Source: a bacterium (GTDB taxonomy: Bacteria > Patescibacteria > Dojkabacteria > JAKAPS01 > JAJZLI01). Taken from it: a DNA stretch of 64,000 bases. Under the pieces are notes generated by a model. That model did no database searches and was not told the origin of the DNA. It saw nothing but the letters and a program-made list of their open reading frames with translations. This document shows positions 28,338 to 36,867 of the stretch, one piece after another (positions within the stretch are counted from its first letter, which is position 1; every line of letters begins with the position of its first letter). Made by a program: the position numbers and the translations under genes. Location of the stretch: NCBI GenBank assembly GCA_021816845.1, contig JAKAWT010000001.1, positions 310,001-374,000 of the forward strand. The letters run 5' to 3'.

Positions 28338-29342
28338 ATGGAAACAGAGCCTGCAATATTAGAAAAAGTTGATGCTACAAAAGATTCTCCAAATATGGAA
28401 ATGGAGGAATCTTCTGCATCTTATATAAATAAAAATTATAGATCCCATAAAAAAAATCAGGGTAAATTGTCAGTTCTTGGAGTGGCAGTTATAGCAGCAG
28501 CTACATTTGTTGGAGCTTCTGAAATCCCTCAAAAACCTGGGACATTTGGAGATGCTATTACTACCCAACAAAAAGAACACAATAGGCCAAATGTAAATGA
28601 AAAAATTATTGTACACTCTGCATCATCAGGCCAAGTATCTGTGGATATAAGATTCCCTGCTATACATCCAATGATTTCAAATGAAACAATCCCACCAGAA
28701 GGGTTAATAGTTAGCGATGTACCGTATTATTCTCAAATATACACTGAAGATTGTGAGACAGCATCTTTACAGATGGCTTTAGCTCAAATTGGGATAAATC
28801 TCTCACAGCAGGAATTACTAGCTAAAGAAAATGTACAGGTAGAAGCTCCTGTAATGGATGGATCCTCAATTGAAAAATGGGGAGATCCGTATACATCTTT
28901 TGTTGGTGATCCTAATGGTAATCAATTATCATATCCTCCAACAGGGTATGGGACATACTATTCTAATATATCAAGACTGGCAGAAGGTGTAGGAGCCAAC
29001 GTTCTCTGGTCTGGAACTGGACTAACACAGGGTCAAATATATCAATATATCAGAGAAAATCATCCTATAATTGCATGGGTAGATGATAATAACTCTGGTA
29101 CGTTAGAATATTCTTCATCTTTATATTGGACGGCCTTTGATGGAAAGAAAATAGGATATCCGGCTTCTGGTAATGAACATAATGTTCTTATAACAGGTAT
29201 ACGTAGAGTTGGGAACAATATAGAAGTATTAATAAATGACCCCTTAAAATTTATAGGACCAGAATGGGTTTCTTTTGATAGTCTTTGGAACTCTATGAAA
29301 ACTTTTAATTATATGGGTGTTGTACTAAGTAATAAGGGTTAA
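28338..29342 (+). CDS. Membrane-anchored C39-like cysteine peptidase
   Basis: A 334-aa paralog of the preceding gene. After a charged N-terminal tail of about 43 residues there is one membrane helix (about 45-60), a linker, and a C39-like domain with Cys139 (TEDCETASL), His281 (NEHNVLITG) and Asp301 (INDP). The catalytic half is highly similar to the first copy (GDPYTSFVG.PNG, PTGYGTYYSNI, WVDDNNSG), but the two beta domains are replaced by the anchor and the base composition matches the host. The third catalytic residue is Asp here and Asn in copy 1. One enzyme would be released and one tethered. Confidence 0.8.
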   Translation: METEPAILEKVDATKDSPNMEMEESSASYINKNYRSHKKNQGKLSVLGVAVIAAATFVGASEIPQKPGTFGDAITTQQKEHNRPNVNEKIIVHSASSGQVSVDIRFPAIHPMISNETIPPEGLIVSDVPYYSQIYTEDCETASLQMALAQIGINLSQQELLAKENVQVEAPVMDGSSIEKWGDPYTSFVGDPNGNQLSYPPTGYGTYYSNISRLAEGVGANVLWSGTGLTQGQIYQYIRENHPIIAWVDDNNSGTLEYSSSLYWTAFDGKKIGYPASGNEHNVLITGIRRVGNNIEVLINDPLKFIGPEWVSFDSLWNSMKTFNYMGVVLSNKG

Positions 29343-29349
29343 TTAGCAT

Positions 29350-29979
29350 CTATATAGTATTATTAAACCATTCATCGTCAGATACCCTTTTTCTATGTTC
29401 CGAATTTTTTAGTAAGGAATAAACTAATAATCCTCCAGTTTTAGCATGTTTGCCTTGGTATCCAAAATGCCAATCCAGAAATTTTAGTGATTCAAATGTT
29501 GTAGGATAAGTATCTTTTATTCTTTTCCAAAGAGTTTCAATACTATCACTCATAAGATTGGATGCAATATAATGTTGAATATCAATAAATAGCCTAGATT
29601 GCCTCATATTGGATCTGTCTAATTCTGATAATCTGGGTAATCTCCCCCCAGAAGAAGATGTCAATGTTACAAGTTCTCCGTACGTAAGACCAACCCCCAT
29701 TAAAAAGGCATCAACATTTTTTGGATGACTTCGTTTGTACTCAGCCCGCCTTAAGGTTGGCCACCCACTTAATGGTCTAGCATCTAGCCAATCTTCAAGA
29801 CTACGATCTCCTATAACAGCACCAATTAGCGAAGAAAGCTCTGTATCAGACTCTCTTATTTCTTGTAATCCAAAAATAGGGAATGATATATCAGAATAAG
29901 GGGTAATTTCACTGATTGGCGGTACACTAATAGGTTTACTATTCTCTGAGGAATCAAAGAATAATTCTAAATTTGACAT
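29350..29979 (-). CDS. Unrecognised protein, family member A of three paralogs
   Basis: A 209-aa soluble protein from the ATG at 29979 (MSNLELFF); a longer frame reaches 30066 but would start inside the promoter. No known domain. It shares with the genes at 36205 and 36868 an N-terminal block (E...ESDTELSSLI), a central block (GLTYGEL, LPRLSE) and a C-terminal block (YPTTFESLKFL, then GGLLVYSLLK). No signal peptide or membrane helix. All three flank the secreted-enzyme cluster, hinting at a shared regulatory role, which is inference. Confidence 0.7.
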   Translation of the reverse strand: MSNLELFFDSSENSKPISVPPISEITPYSDISFPIFGLQEIRESDTELSSLIGAVIGDRSLEDWLDARPLSGWPTLRRAEYKRSHPKNVDAFLMGVGLTYGELVTLTSSSGGRLPRLSELDRSNMRQSRLFIDIQHYIASNLMSDSIETLWKRIKDTYPTTFESLKFLDWHFGYQGKHAKTGGLLVYSLLKNSEHRKRVSDDEWFNNTI

Positions 29980-30001
29980 ATAAACCAAAATAATTATACA
30001 G

Positions 30002-30030
30002 ATTGTATGATTAAATATAGGTGCTGTCAA
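30002..30030 (-). promoter_or_regulatory. Consensus promoter TTGACA-17-TACAAT
   Basis: Perfect -35 at 30025-30030 and a good -10 at 30002-30007 on the minus strand, about 22 bp before the ATG at 29979. Confidence 0.7.
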
Positions 30031-30117
30031 TATGATGTCATGCGTGCAGTGCATGATGGTATACAACTTATGGACTTAGATCCCTACTACAATAAGCTCA
30101 GAGAATAGTAGCAAGAG

Positions 30118-30199
30118 TGAAAGGAAATTTAATGAAAAGCTCTCAGTAAACTAGTTCCTTTCAAACTATAAATGGTTTTAGGATAATACTATTTATAGT
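30118..30199 (-). terminator. Two tandem hairpins after the subtilase gene
   Basis: ACTATAAAT with ATTTATAGT (30165-30199) is a perfect 9-bp stem, and GAAAGGAA with TTCCTTTC (30119-30162) a perfect 8-bp stem. Neither has a strong T-run, so they may stabilise the 3' end rather than terminate. Nothing else is seen in this gap. Confidence 0.4.
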
Positions 30200-30218
30200 A
30201 ATAATTCTATCTTTGGGC

Positions 30219-30983
30219 TTAAAATAAAAATTGTGGAGTTTCTATGTTATATGTACTTCCATAGAATTGAGCATTTCCAAATGTATACACTGCTCCATTA
30301 TTTGTTAGGATATAATAACCATTGTTGTTAGAATTAATCTCAAATCCAACGGGTACGTCTGATGGTTGACCTGGGATATTGTACATAGAACCATAGAATT
30401 GAGCATTTCCAAATGTATACACTGCTCCATCCTTTGTTACAAGGTAGTATCCATTTGTGGTTAGTGCGAATGTAACAGTAGTCTTTACTGGAGCATTTGG
30501 GATATTAAATACAGATCCTTGAAATTGAGCGTTTCCAAATGTATACACTGCTCCATTTGAAGTTACAATATAATATCCGTTACCCGATGGGGTTAGAGCA
30601 AAAGCAACAGGTGTCCTATCTGGTACTGCAGATTGAGGTATATTATATAATGATCCTTGGAATACGGCATCTCCAAAAGTGTATACACCTCCATCAGCTG
30701 TCAGAATATAATATCCATTCCCCGAAGGTGTTGTTGCCATGGCTATTGGGGTTTTTACCGGAGCATTTGGGATATTATATATTGATCCATAAAATCGAGC
30801 ATCCCCAAAAGTATATACACCTCCATCAGAAGTTAATATATAGTAACCTTTCTTATCTGGAGTTGTTATTGCTGTGATAGGAGTCCTGCTTGGAATAGTT
30901 CCTTGTACGGTTGTTAAATCACCATAATATGATCCTGCACCAAAAGTATATACTTCTCCATTTTGCCCTAATATATTGTATTC
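30219..30983 (-). repeat. Six-unit propeller repeat, subtilase copy
   Basis: Units of roughly 130 bp encoding GYY.LT..G.VYTFG.A.F.GS. Several units match those of the GH18 gene nearly base for base, pointing to duplication or gene conversion. Confidence 0.8.
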
Positions 30984-32435
30984 TTCACCAGAATTTTGAA
31001 TTTGTAACATTGCATTTATATTCAAAAGTCCGTAGCCATATGTGTTGTTTATCCCACCTTGGAGTCTTGTTGATGATTCTTTAAAAAGTAGATTTATACT
31101 TTGTGGATTCTGTACTCCATACTTTGCATCATACAAAGCTATTGCTGCTACAGCTTGAGGAGCAGAAAAAGATGTTCCTACCAAATATTCATTAGAGAAT
31201 GATGTGTATGAGGTTACATTATTAGTATCATATCCAGTATATGTTTGTTGATATACCAAAGGTGTGTTATATCCTACTGGAGCAACCAAGGTCTGACAAT
31301 TCCCAAGATTGGAACAGCCATAATTTGAATAAGAAGTTAGTAAGTTTTGTGAATTAGAAGCTCCAACTGCAATAACTCCTGGATATCCAGCTGGGTAAGC
31401 TAAAGATGAAGAAGATTCGTTTCCTGATGATGCAACCACGCTAATACCATTATTAATTGCATCCTCTATTTCTGTCTCTTCAGCAGAGGATGGGGTCATT
31501 GATTCTATAGATAGGTTTATTATATTTGCATGGTGATCTATTGCCCATTGTATACCCATTATCTCAGCAGATACAGGAACTCCTTGGGAATTCCCTATCT
31601 TTACAGGCATAATAGTAGAATTGAAGGCAATTCCTGCTGTCCCATACAAAGTGGATCCTGAAGCATCATTATTAGTTGAAGATGCAATAACTCCTGTTAC
31701 ATACGTCCCATGTCCTACACTATCATATGGATTATATTCATTAACAGTCTGGTTGTTATATACAGCTAGAGCATTGTATGGGTCTACAATATTTAAATTT
31801 GCAAGTGAAGGAGCTTGGCCATACACTGTCCCTGTGAGTGGATTGGTATAGTTTGTGTATGCAACTCCACTATCAAGTACAGCGACAATGATATTTGAAG
31901 ATCCACCCAAAGACGGAGTAAACCCTGAGTTTGACACTACAGGAGCATTGATCATAAATAAGTTCTTTTGATAGTTTATATCTACATTATTAGGAAGCGT
32001 TGAGAAAGATCGTATATAGTTAGGAGTAACTGATTTAACATTTGAGGTTTCCTCTAATCCTGTAAGAAAATTTTTATAACTCTCATTCTGAGGTCTTTTC
32101 ACTATTGCAACGGAATTATTTACATTTATAACTGATGATTGAGACCCTGTGAGTCCCGATCCTGAGGATCCTGATCCTGTGGATCCATGAATCTTATTAA
32201 TACTTGATCCATTTTTATATACAACAATAGCTTCATTACTATTATAGTTTTGATTATGAATGAGGGAGTATACTCTAGATTGAACAGATTGATTCTGTGT
32301 GGATCGAGATCCAACGGTTCCATATGCATAGATATTAATTCTAGATACACTAACACCAAAAGCAAAAGGTAATATAAAAATAGAAACTAATCCTAAAGAT
32401 AGGTATATTTTTTTTATAATTACTTTTTCCTTCAT
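30219..32435 (-). CDS. Secreted subtilisin-like protease with a C-terminal propeller-type domain
   Basis: A 738-aa exported S8 serine protease: signal segment (about 8-30), an I9-type propeptide (about 65-142), then the catalytic domain with Asp188 (AVLDSG), His242 (GHGTYV), oxyanion Asn339 and Ser422 (GTSFSAP). Six units of about 45 residues (from about 485), each with GYYILT.DGGVYTFG, probably fold as a six-bladed propeller. The same units end the GH18 gene just upstream; the two genes are 21 bp apart in one operon. A 15-bp repeat in the propeptide adds a Ser/Gly-rich loop (about 83-101). The propeptide suggests self-activation outside the cell. Confidence 0.9.
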   Translation of the reverse strand: MKEKVIIKKIYLSLGLVSIFILPFAFGVSVSRINIYAYGTVGSRSTQNQSVQSRVYSLIHNQNYNSNEAIVVYKNGSSINKIHGSTGSGSSGSGLTGSQSSVINVNNSVAIVKRPQNESYKNFLTGLEETSNVKSVTPNYIRSFSTLPNNVDINYQKNLFMINAPVVSNSGFTPSLGGSSNIIVAVLDSGVAYTNYTNPLTGTVYGQAPSLANLNIVDPYNALAVYNNQTVNEYNPYDSVGHGTYVTGVIASSTNNDASGSTLYGTAGIAFNSTIMPVKIGNSQGVPVSAEIMGIQWAIDHHANIINLSIESMTPSSAEETEIEDAINNGISVVASSGNESSSSLAYPAGYPGVIAVGASNSQNLLTSYSNYGCSNLGNCQTLVAPVGYNTPLVYQQTYTGYDTNNVTSYTSFSNEYLVGTSFSAPQAVAAIALYDAKYGVQNPQSINLLFKESSTRLQGGINNTYGYGLLNINAMLQIQNSGEEYNILGQNGEVYTFGAGSYYGDLTTVQGTIPSRTPITAITTPDKKGYYILTSDGGVYTFGDARFYGSIYNIPNAPVKTPIAMATTPSGNGYYILTADGGVYTFGDAVFQGSLYNIPQSAVPDRTPVAFALTPSGNGYYIVTSNGAVYTFGNAQFQGSVFNIPNAPVKTTVTFALTTNGYYLVTKDGAVYTFGNAQFYGSMYNIPGQPSDVPVGFEINSNNNGYYILTNNGAVYTFGNAQFYGSTYNIETPQFLF
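32143..32187. repeat. 15-bp GATCC tandem repeat inside the subtilase gene (3 units)
   Basis: Units GACCCTGTGAGTCCC, GATCCTGAGGATCCT and GATCCTGTGGATCCA. Same consensus and period as the valS insert, again in frame and encoding a Ser/Thr/Gly stretch. Confidence 0.85.
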
Positions 32436-32456
32436 CTATCTTTGGGTCTAATTATA

Positions 32457-33239
32457 CTATTGTACAACATTAATGTTTGAAGTGGAATTAAAATTACCTA
32501 TTCCAGTCCCATCATAAGTAGCATTACCAAATGTATATACTCCACCATCTTGAGTTAGTATATAGTAACCTTGGTTTTGAGGAGTAACCCCAAAAGCTTT
32601 AGGTGTTTTTACAGGAGCATTTGGTATGTTAAACATTGATCCTTCAAATACTGCATCTCCGAATGTGTATACGGCTCCATCAGCTGTTATCAGATAATAT
32701 CCATTCCCTGATGGAGTTAGAGCAAATGTCACAGTGGTTTTTACAGGAGCATTAGGAATATTAAATACAGATCCATGAAATTGAGCATCTCCGAATGTGT
32801 ATACGGCTCCATTTGAAGTTACAATATAATATCCATTCCCTGAGGGTGTTAGTGCAAAAGCAACAGGTGTTCTATCTGGTACAGCAGAGGCTGGAATATT
32901 GTATAGTGACCCCTGGAATTTAGCATCGCCAAATGTATAAACACCTCCATCAGCTGTTAGTACATAATAACCACCTCCATCTGGGGTAGTTACTATTGAT
33001 ATAGGTGTTTTTACAGGGGCATTAGGAATATTGAATACAGATCCATAAAATTTTGCATTACCAAATGTATATATTCCTCCATCCTGAGTTAGTATATAGT
33101 AACCAAGATCATTTGGTGTTGTAGCAATATTTACAGCATTATAATTTGGAGCTCCACTTACATATGACATATCTCCATAATAGTTAGCGTTTCCAAATGT
33201 TAGAACTCTACCATGTCCTGATAAAAGATAATATGCTGA
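32457..33239 (-). repeat. Six-unit propeller repeat, GH18 copy
   Basis: Six units of about 130 bp encoding GYY.LT.DGGVYTFG.A.F.GS with connectors such as NIPNAPVKTP, shared with the subtilase copy at 30219. Confidence 0.8.
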
Positions 33240-34562
33240 TGCAGTGGATGAGAAAACAGTGTTAGATATAAAGAATTGGTTTATTGGATTCCATAAAGCT
33301 AATGATGGTTCTTGATAACCGAGTGTCCATAAACTAACACCACGAAGGTTATTATCTAATACTTGTTGGTATGTTAGAGACAATGATTCAGGGTTCTCAT
33401 AAAAACCTTCTCTCATTTGATCCCCAGATGCACAATTTGGAGGAGTGTCATTTGAAGGATAACAATACCCATACCATGGGGTGGAGGATATTGAATCCCA
33501 ATGTTTTGTACTAGCATTTTTATATTGATCATTGGTTTGACCATAAGGTTCTTCTATCCCTGTCCCAGAGATTGCATTTGCATAAAGATTGAAGGATGTA
33601 GTTGCAGTATCATTCCCATAATATGGGACTCCCAATATTATCTTATTAGCTGAAGCAACAGATGCGTAATCCTTTATTGTTTGCTTGACATCATACCAAA
33701 AAGGACCATTCCCGTTGTTATAACCAGTCAATGGTGCATTAGGATATGCTTGAGAGGATGATGAAGTATAAAAATCATAAGCCATTACATTTATTGCGTC
33801 TGCTGCATTAGCTAGTGCAGGTATATCATATAGTGATCCAGTCCAGTGTGCTGCAGATGCAAAAGTATCTACACTGACAAAAGATCCAGGGACTTGTGAA
33901 TGCATCTGACTTGTAAGATTAGATACAAAAGTTGTAAAGTTATTTATTGTTGTTTGATTAGGATTTCCTTCAGTAGATGGGTTATATTCAAAATCTATAT
34001 TGACCCCTTGTAGATTAAATGATTGTACTTTTGATATAGTGTTAGTAATAAGATTTTGTGCTACAGACGGAGTATTTACTACACTTTGTATATCAGATAG
34101 GTTAAAAATTTTGATTGTTAATACAACTCTAACATTATTCTGATGTGCTAAATTTACCATATCTACAAATTGGCTTGAGTATAAACCTTGATATCCAGGA
34201 TCATTAGGTGCATTAGTACCAAAGTTTCCACTGGAATCTGATGTTATACCAAAGTAAGCAATAGTTGTTAAGTTGTTATATTCATAAGATTGGTAAGCAT
34301 TACTTGATAAATCCCAATAAGGAGCAAACCCCATAACTTCTTTTTCTTGTCCAGATGGACCATATGCTGCAAATTGACTGGGCATAGGATTTGGTTTTGT
34401 TTTTGCAGGTGTGAAATTATAAGTCTTATTTTTATACTCATTATTTAAAAGTATATTTCCAATTTGAGAATTGGGGGGAGGTGTAGATGCAAATACAGTA
34501 CCCGTAAACAAAAACAAGGAAAAGAATACTGATATAGACAGAATTATTTTTACTCTACTCAT
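32457..34562 (-). CDS. Secreted GH18-family glycoside hydrolase with a C-terminal propeller-type domain
   Basis: A 701-aa exported protein with a signal peptide (1-26, ending VFA). The GH18 barrel spans about 75-425: the first strand VMGFAPYWD (76-84) and the catalytic strand QGVNIDFEY (185-193), with Asp190 and the acid Glu192. In the family motif DGxDxDxE the first two Asp are Gln and Asn here, as in some chitinase-like proteins, so activity is likely but not certain. Targets of GH18 enzymes are chitin or peptidoglycan-type GlcNAc glycans. The C-terminal six-unit domain matches that of the protease 21 bp downstream, so both probably bind the same surface. Confidence 0.87.
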   Translation of the reverse strand: MSRVKIILSISVFFSLFLFTGTVFASTPPPNSQIGNILLNNEYKNKTYNFTPAKTKPNPMPSQFAAYGPSGQEKEVMGFAPYWDLSSNAYQSYEYNNLTTIAYFGITSDSSGNFGTNAPNDPGYQGLYSSQFVDMVNLAHQNNVRVVLTIKIFNLSDIQSVVNTPSVAQNLITNTISKVQSFNLQGVNIDFEYNPSTEGNPNQTTINNFTTFVSNLTSQMHSQVPGSFVSVDTFASAAHWTGSLYDIPALANAADAINVMAYDFYTSSSSQAYPNAPLTGYNNGNGPFWYDVKQTIKDYASVASANKIILGVPYYGNDTATTSFNLYANAISGTGIEEPYGQTNDQYKNASTKHWDSISSTPWYGYCYPSNDTPPNCASGDQMREGFYENPESLSLTYQQVLDNNLRGVSLWTLGYQEPSLALWNPINQFFISNTVFSSTASAYYLLSGHGRVLTFGNANYYGDMSYVSGAPNYNAVNIATTPNDLGYYILTQDGGIYTFGNAKFYGSVFNIPNAPVKTPISIVTTPDGGGYYVLTADGGVYTFGDAKFQGSLYNIPASAVPDRTPVAFALTPSGNGYYIVTSNGAVYTFGDAQFHGSVFNIPNAPVKTTVTFALTPSGNGYYLITADGAVYTFGDAVFEGSMFNIPNAPVKTPKAFGVTPQNQGYYILTQDGGVYTFGNATYDGTGIGNFNSTSNINVVQ

Positions 34563-34683
34563 AGTATTTTAAGCTATCAAATATGTTGATACTTGTCAAT
34601 TTATATAAAACTCAAGTAGAGAAAATGTCTCAATATTGCAGATCCTGATTCTTAGGGAAATTACATAAACATAATAAGATAAT

Positions 34684-36003
34684 TTACTGTCCATACCAGT
34701 ATTGGGCAATCATTCCAATACCTGCAACTTCGTTTGTGTTCCAATCCTGACCAGATGCTAGTCCAGATACAGTTCCTTGAACCGTGAATGTAGCACCATT
34801 TTGAGTGTCCCCATTCGTATTTGTTGCTGAAAGTCCATAAAAATTGAATGATGATGTATTCCATGCACCATTTAATCCACATGTATTAGGGCAATCTCCT
34901 ACTGTTATATTTGTTGGGCCAAAGGTGTCGTTTACAGTATCACCATTTGCCCTTGCATTACCCTCAATATTAAAGAACAACCTAGGTGATAAGCTCACTG
35001 TTACGTCAGCTATAGGAGTTCCGTTCACATAAAATACTGCAGTAGAATCTTGTGGCCACCAGGCAAGTTCAACATTCGTAGGACTATTTGAGGCTTGAGC
35101 TAGATACTCATAAGTGAACACTCCATTTTGTACTCTCTCCCATGCATAATAAGGTTGTCCATGAGATGAAGCAGAGGTTGAATCTGTTTGTATTCCTACA
35201 GATATAGCATTATTATATGCATCATGAGCATTGATGTATGCAGAATATCCAGTTCCTGAACCTGATTCTGTTATTGTGTCAGTGTATGTAAAATAAGGAT
35301 TTCCAGCTGGAACTACAACTGGGTTTGGCACTACAGATCCAGGAGTAAATGATATTCCTGTGAATGTAGTATCACAAATATCCCCAGTTTCTCTTGCTGC
35401 AGCTAAAAATGATATTGATGGATTATTCTCCAAAACAGGATAAACACCCAATGTTACTTGATTATCTATAGTTACTGATATTCCAGAAGATGTCCATGTT
35501 ACTTGAAGATGATGAGAAGTTCCAGTTATTGCTCCTCCTGGCCAATATCCTCCAACAGGAACACCATTAGCAGCACCTTCTACCATTATTGTTATACCAT
35601 TAGGAGATACACCAGGATCATGAATAAATCCAAAAGCTATATAGTTTTTAGGATCATTCCAAAACTGTACCAATCCTTTATATCCTGTCCCTGATCCATA
35701 TGAACAAACCCCATTTGGACAATATGTTCCCTTTAAATCTACACTCAAAGTTCCTGATGATGATCCTCTGTACGTTGTTGTAGCCCCAGATTGATAATTT
35801 ACAGGACCTGTTCCCCAAGCTCCTTGAGTTTGCCTCATACCCCATGCATGAACAGTACTTCCATATGTAGATGTAGTTGCATATAAACCTGGGTCCCAAG
35901 AATACGGAGATAATTGTGCTGATGCGGCAAAAGATTTATGAGCTACAAGGGTAAATATCGTAGCTATAGTAAATAAAAATATTAATGATTTTAAAACTTT
36001 CAT
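34684..36003 (-). CDS. Secreted beta-rich protein, two possible lectin-like domains
   Basis: A 439-aa exported protein with a signal peptide (1-26, ending SFA). The mature part is rich in Gly, Ser, Thr, Tyr and Trp with no charged helices, and appears to be two beta-sandwich domains (about 30-235 and 250-430). Segments such as YIAFGFIHDPG, HHLQVTWTSSG and VTIDNQV recall concanavalin-type glucanase/lectin folds, though no catalytic Glu pair is evident. Three Cys pairs suggest disulfides. It may bind surface glycans beside the GH18 enzyme; function unproven. Confidence 0.7.
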   Translation of the reverse strand: MKVLKSLIFLFTIATIFTLVAHKSFAASAQLSPYSWDPGLYATTSTYGSTVHAWGMRQTQGAWGTGPVNYQSGATTTYRGSSSGTLSVDLKGTYCPNGVCSYGSGTGYKGLVQFWNDPKNYIAFGFIHDPGVSPNGITIMVEGAANGVPVGGYWPGGAITGTSHHLQVTWTSSGISVTIDNQVTLGVYPVLENNPSISFLAAARETGDICDTTFTGISFTPGSVVPNPVVVPAGNPYFTYTDTITESGSGTGYSAYINAHDAYNNAISVGIQTDSTSASSHGQPYYAWERVQNGVFTYEYLAQASNSPTNVELAWWPQDSTAVFYVNGTPIADVTVSLSPRLFFNIEGNARANGDTVNDTFGPTNITVGDCPNTCGLNGAWNTSSFNFYGLSATNTNGDTQNGATFTVQGTVSGLASGQDWNTNEVAGIGMIAQYWYGQ

Positions 36004-36010
36004 TAGATAT

Positions 36011-36039
36011 AATTTAGAGGATTATGTATTTTTAGTCAA
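36011..36039 (-). promoter_or_regulatory. Putative promoter TTGACT-17-TAAATT
   Basis: On the minus strand, with the -10 ending 7 bp before the start codon at 36003; the transcript would be leaderless. A small ACCAC/GTGGT hairpin lies just upstream (36041-36059). Confidence 0.45.
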
Positions 36040-36145
36040 GACCACACACACATTGTGGTTGCTAATAATAAAAATATTGAGAGATTGGAGTCAAAAAAGC
36101 TTTCTTCACTTTATTTTATTATACCTAATCTAATTCAAGCTCAAA

Positions 36146-36194
36146 AAGCCCTTTTAAAAAAATCTTTTTATTTATTAGTAGAAACTGAGGGCTT
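36146..36194 (-). terminator. Hairpin with T-run after family member B
   Basis: AAGCCCT and AGGGCTT pair with a large loop; on the minus strand the second arm runs into TTTTTG. The remaining 36004-36145 sequence holds the promoter described above and no gene. Confidence 0.5.
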
Positions 36195-36204
36195 CCAATA
36201 AGTA

Positions 36205-36771
36205 TTAATATGAGTAATGTATACAATTAAAATCTTCTAGTCTTAAAAGGGAGAAAGTTAGTATTGCACCCAAAAAGCAAGAGGATTTATATCCTCCATA
36301 TGTAGTTTTCATATATTTAAGATCTTTGGGATACTCCGTTTCTATCTGATCTAAAAGTTCATCTATACTCCTTCCTACAATTTTATTCCCAATTATCACT
36401 GTTCTCCTTATATCAATTAAAAGATCACTTCCTATTATCCTTGAGAAAAGATCTTCTTCAACTTTTGGTAAAGGTATTTCAAATTTTTGATGTAATTCTC
36501 TGATATCTGAATAAAGACCAAAAGATCCTCTTTTAAATAGACCATCTTTTCTCTCTCCATTCTCTGTATCAATGGGTACTCCTCCAACTCTTTTTGTTAC
36601 TAAATTTAAAATTTTTACTAAACATGGTTGTGTTCTTTCAAACTCTTCACTGGTTATTCCATTGGGTTTATAACCAAGTTCAATAAGGGGCGGGATATCT
36701 ACTGCCTTTTCCATACCAGTGCTGTGAATCTTTTGACTTTCACATACCAATATTTGTTCTACAGTATTCAT
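36205..36771 (-). CDS. Unrecognised protein, family member B of three paralogs
   Basis: A 188-aa soluble protein from the ATG at 36771 (MNTVEQIL); the longer frame to 36801 overlaps the promoter spacer. It aligns by eye with the gene at 36868: SEEFERTQPCLVKILN against IEEFERGDPNLSKLLN, LYSDIREL against IYSDLRAL, and YPKDLKYMK against YPKDFGYIK, ending GAILTFSLLRLED. No known domain, signal or membrane helix. A cytosolic, possibly regulatory role is inference only. Confidence 0.7.
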   Translation of the reverse strand: MNTVEQILVCESQKIHSTGMEKAVDIPPLIELGYKPNGITSEEFERTQPCLVKILNLVTKRVGGVPIDTENGERKDGLFKRGSFGLYSDIRELHQKFEIPLPKVEEDLFSRIIGSDLLIDIRRTVIIGNKIVGRSIDELLDQIETEYPKDLKYMKTTYGGYKSSCFLGAILTFSLLRLEDFNCIHYSY

Positions 36772-36781
36772 ACTGTATCTT

Positions 36782-36809
36782 ATAATATATCCCTGAAACA
36801 ATTTGTCAA
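36782..36809 (-). promoter_or_regulatory. Promoter TTGACA-16-TATTAT
   Basis: On the minus strand: perfect -35 (36804-36809) and -10 TATTAT (36782-36787), 10 bp before the ATG at 36771. Confidence 0.6.
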
Positions 36810-36867
36810 GAATGCTACTTTGATAAAATCATAAGAATTTCTAAAATGAGATGTAGGTGGAAATTAT

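Noticed and set aside
29980..30066. Longer N-terminus for family member A
   Set aside because: The extra 29 residues overlap a consensus promoter and look unlike the rest of the family.
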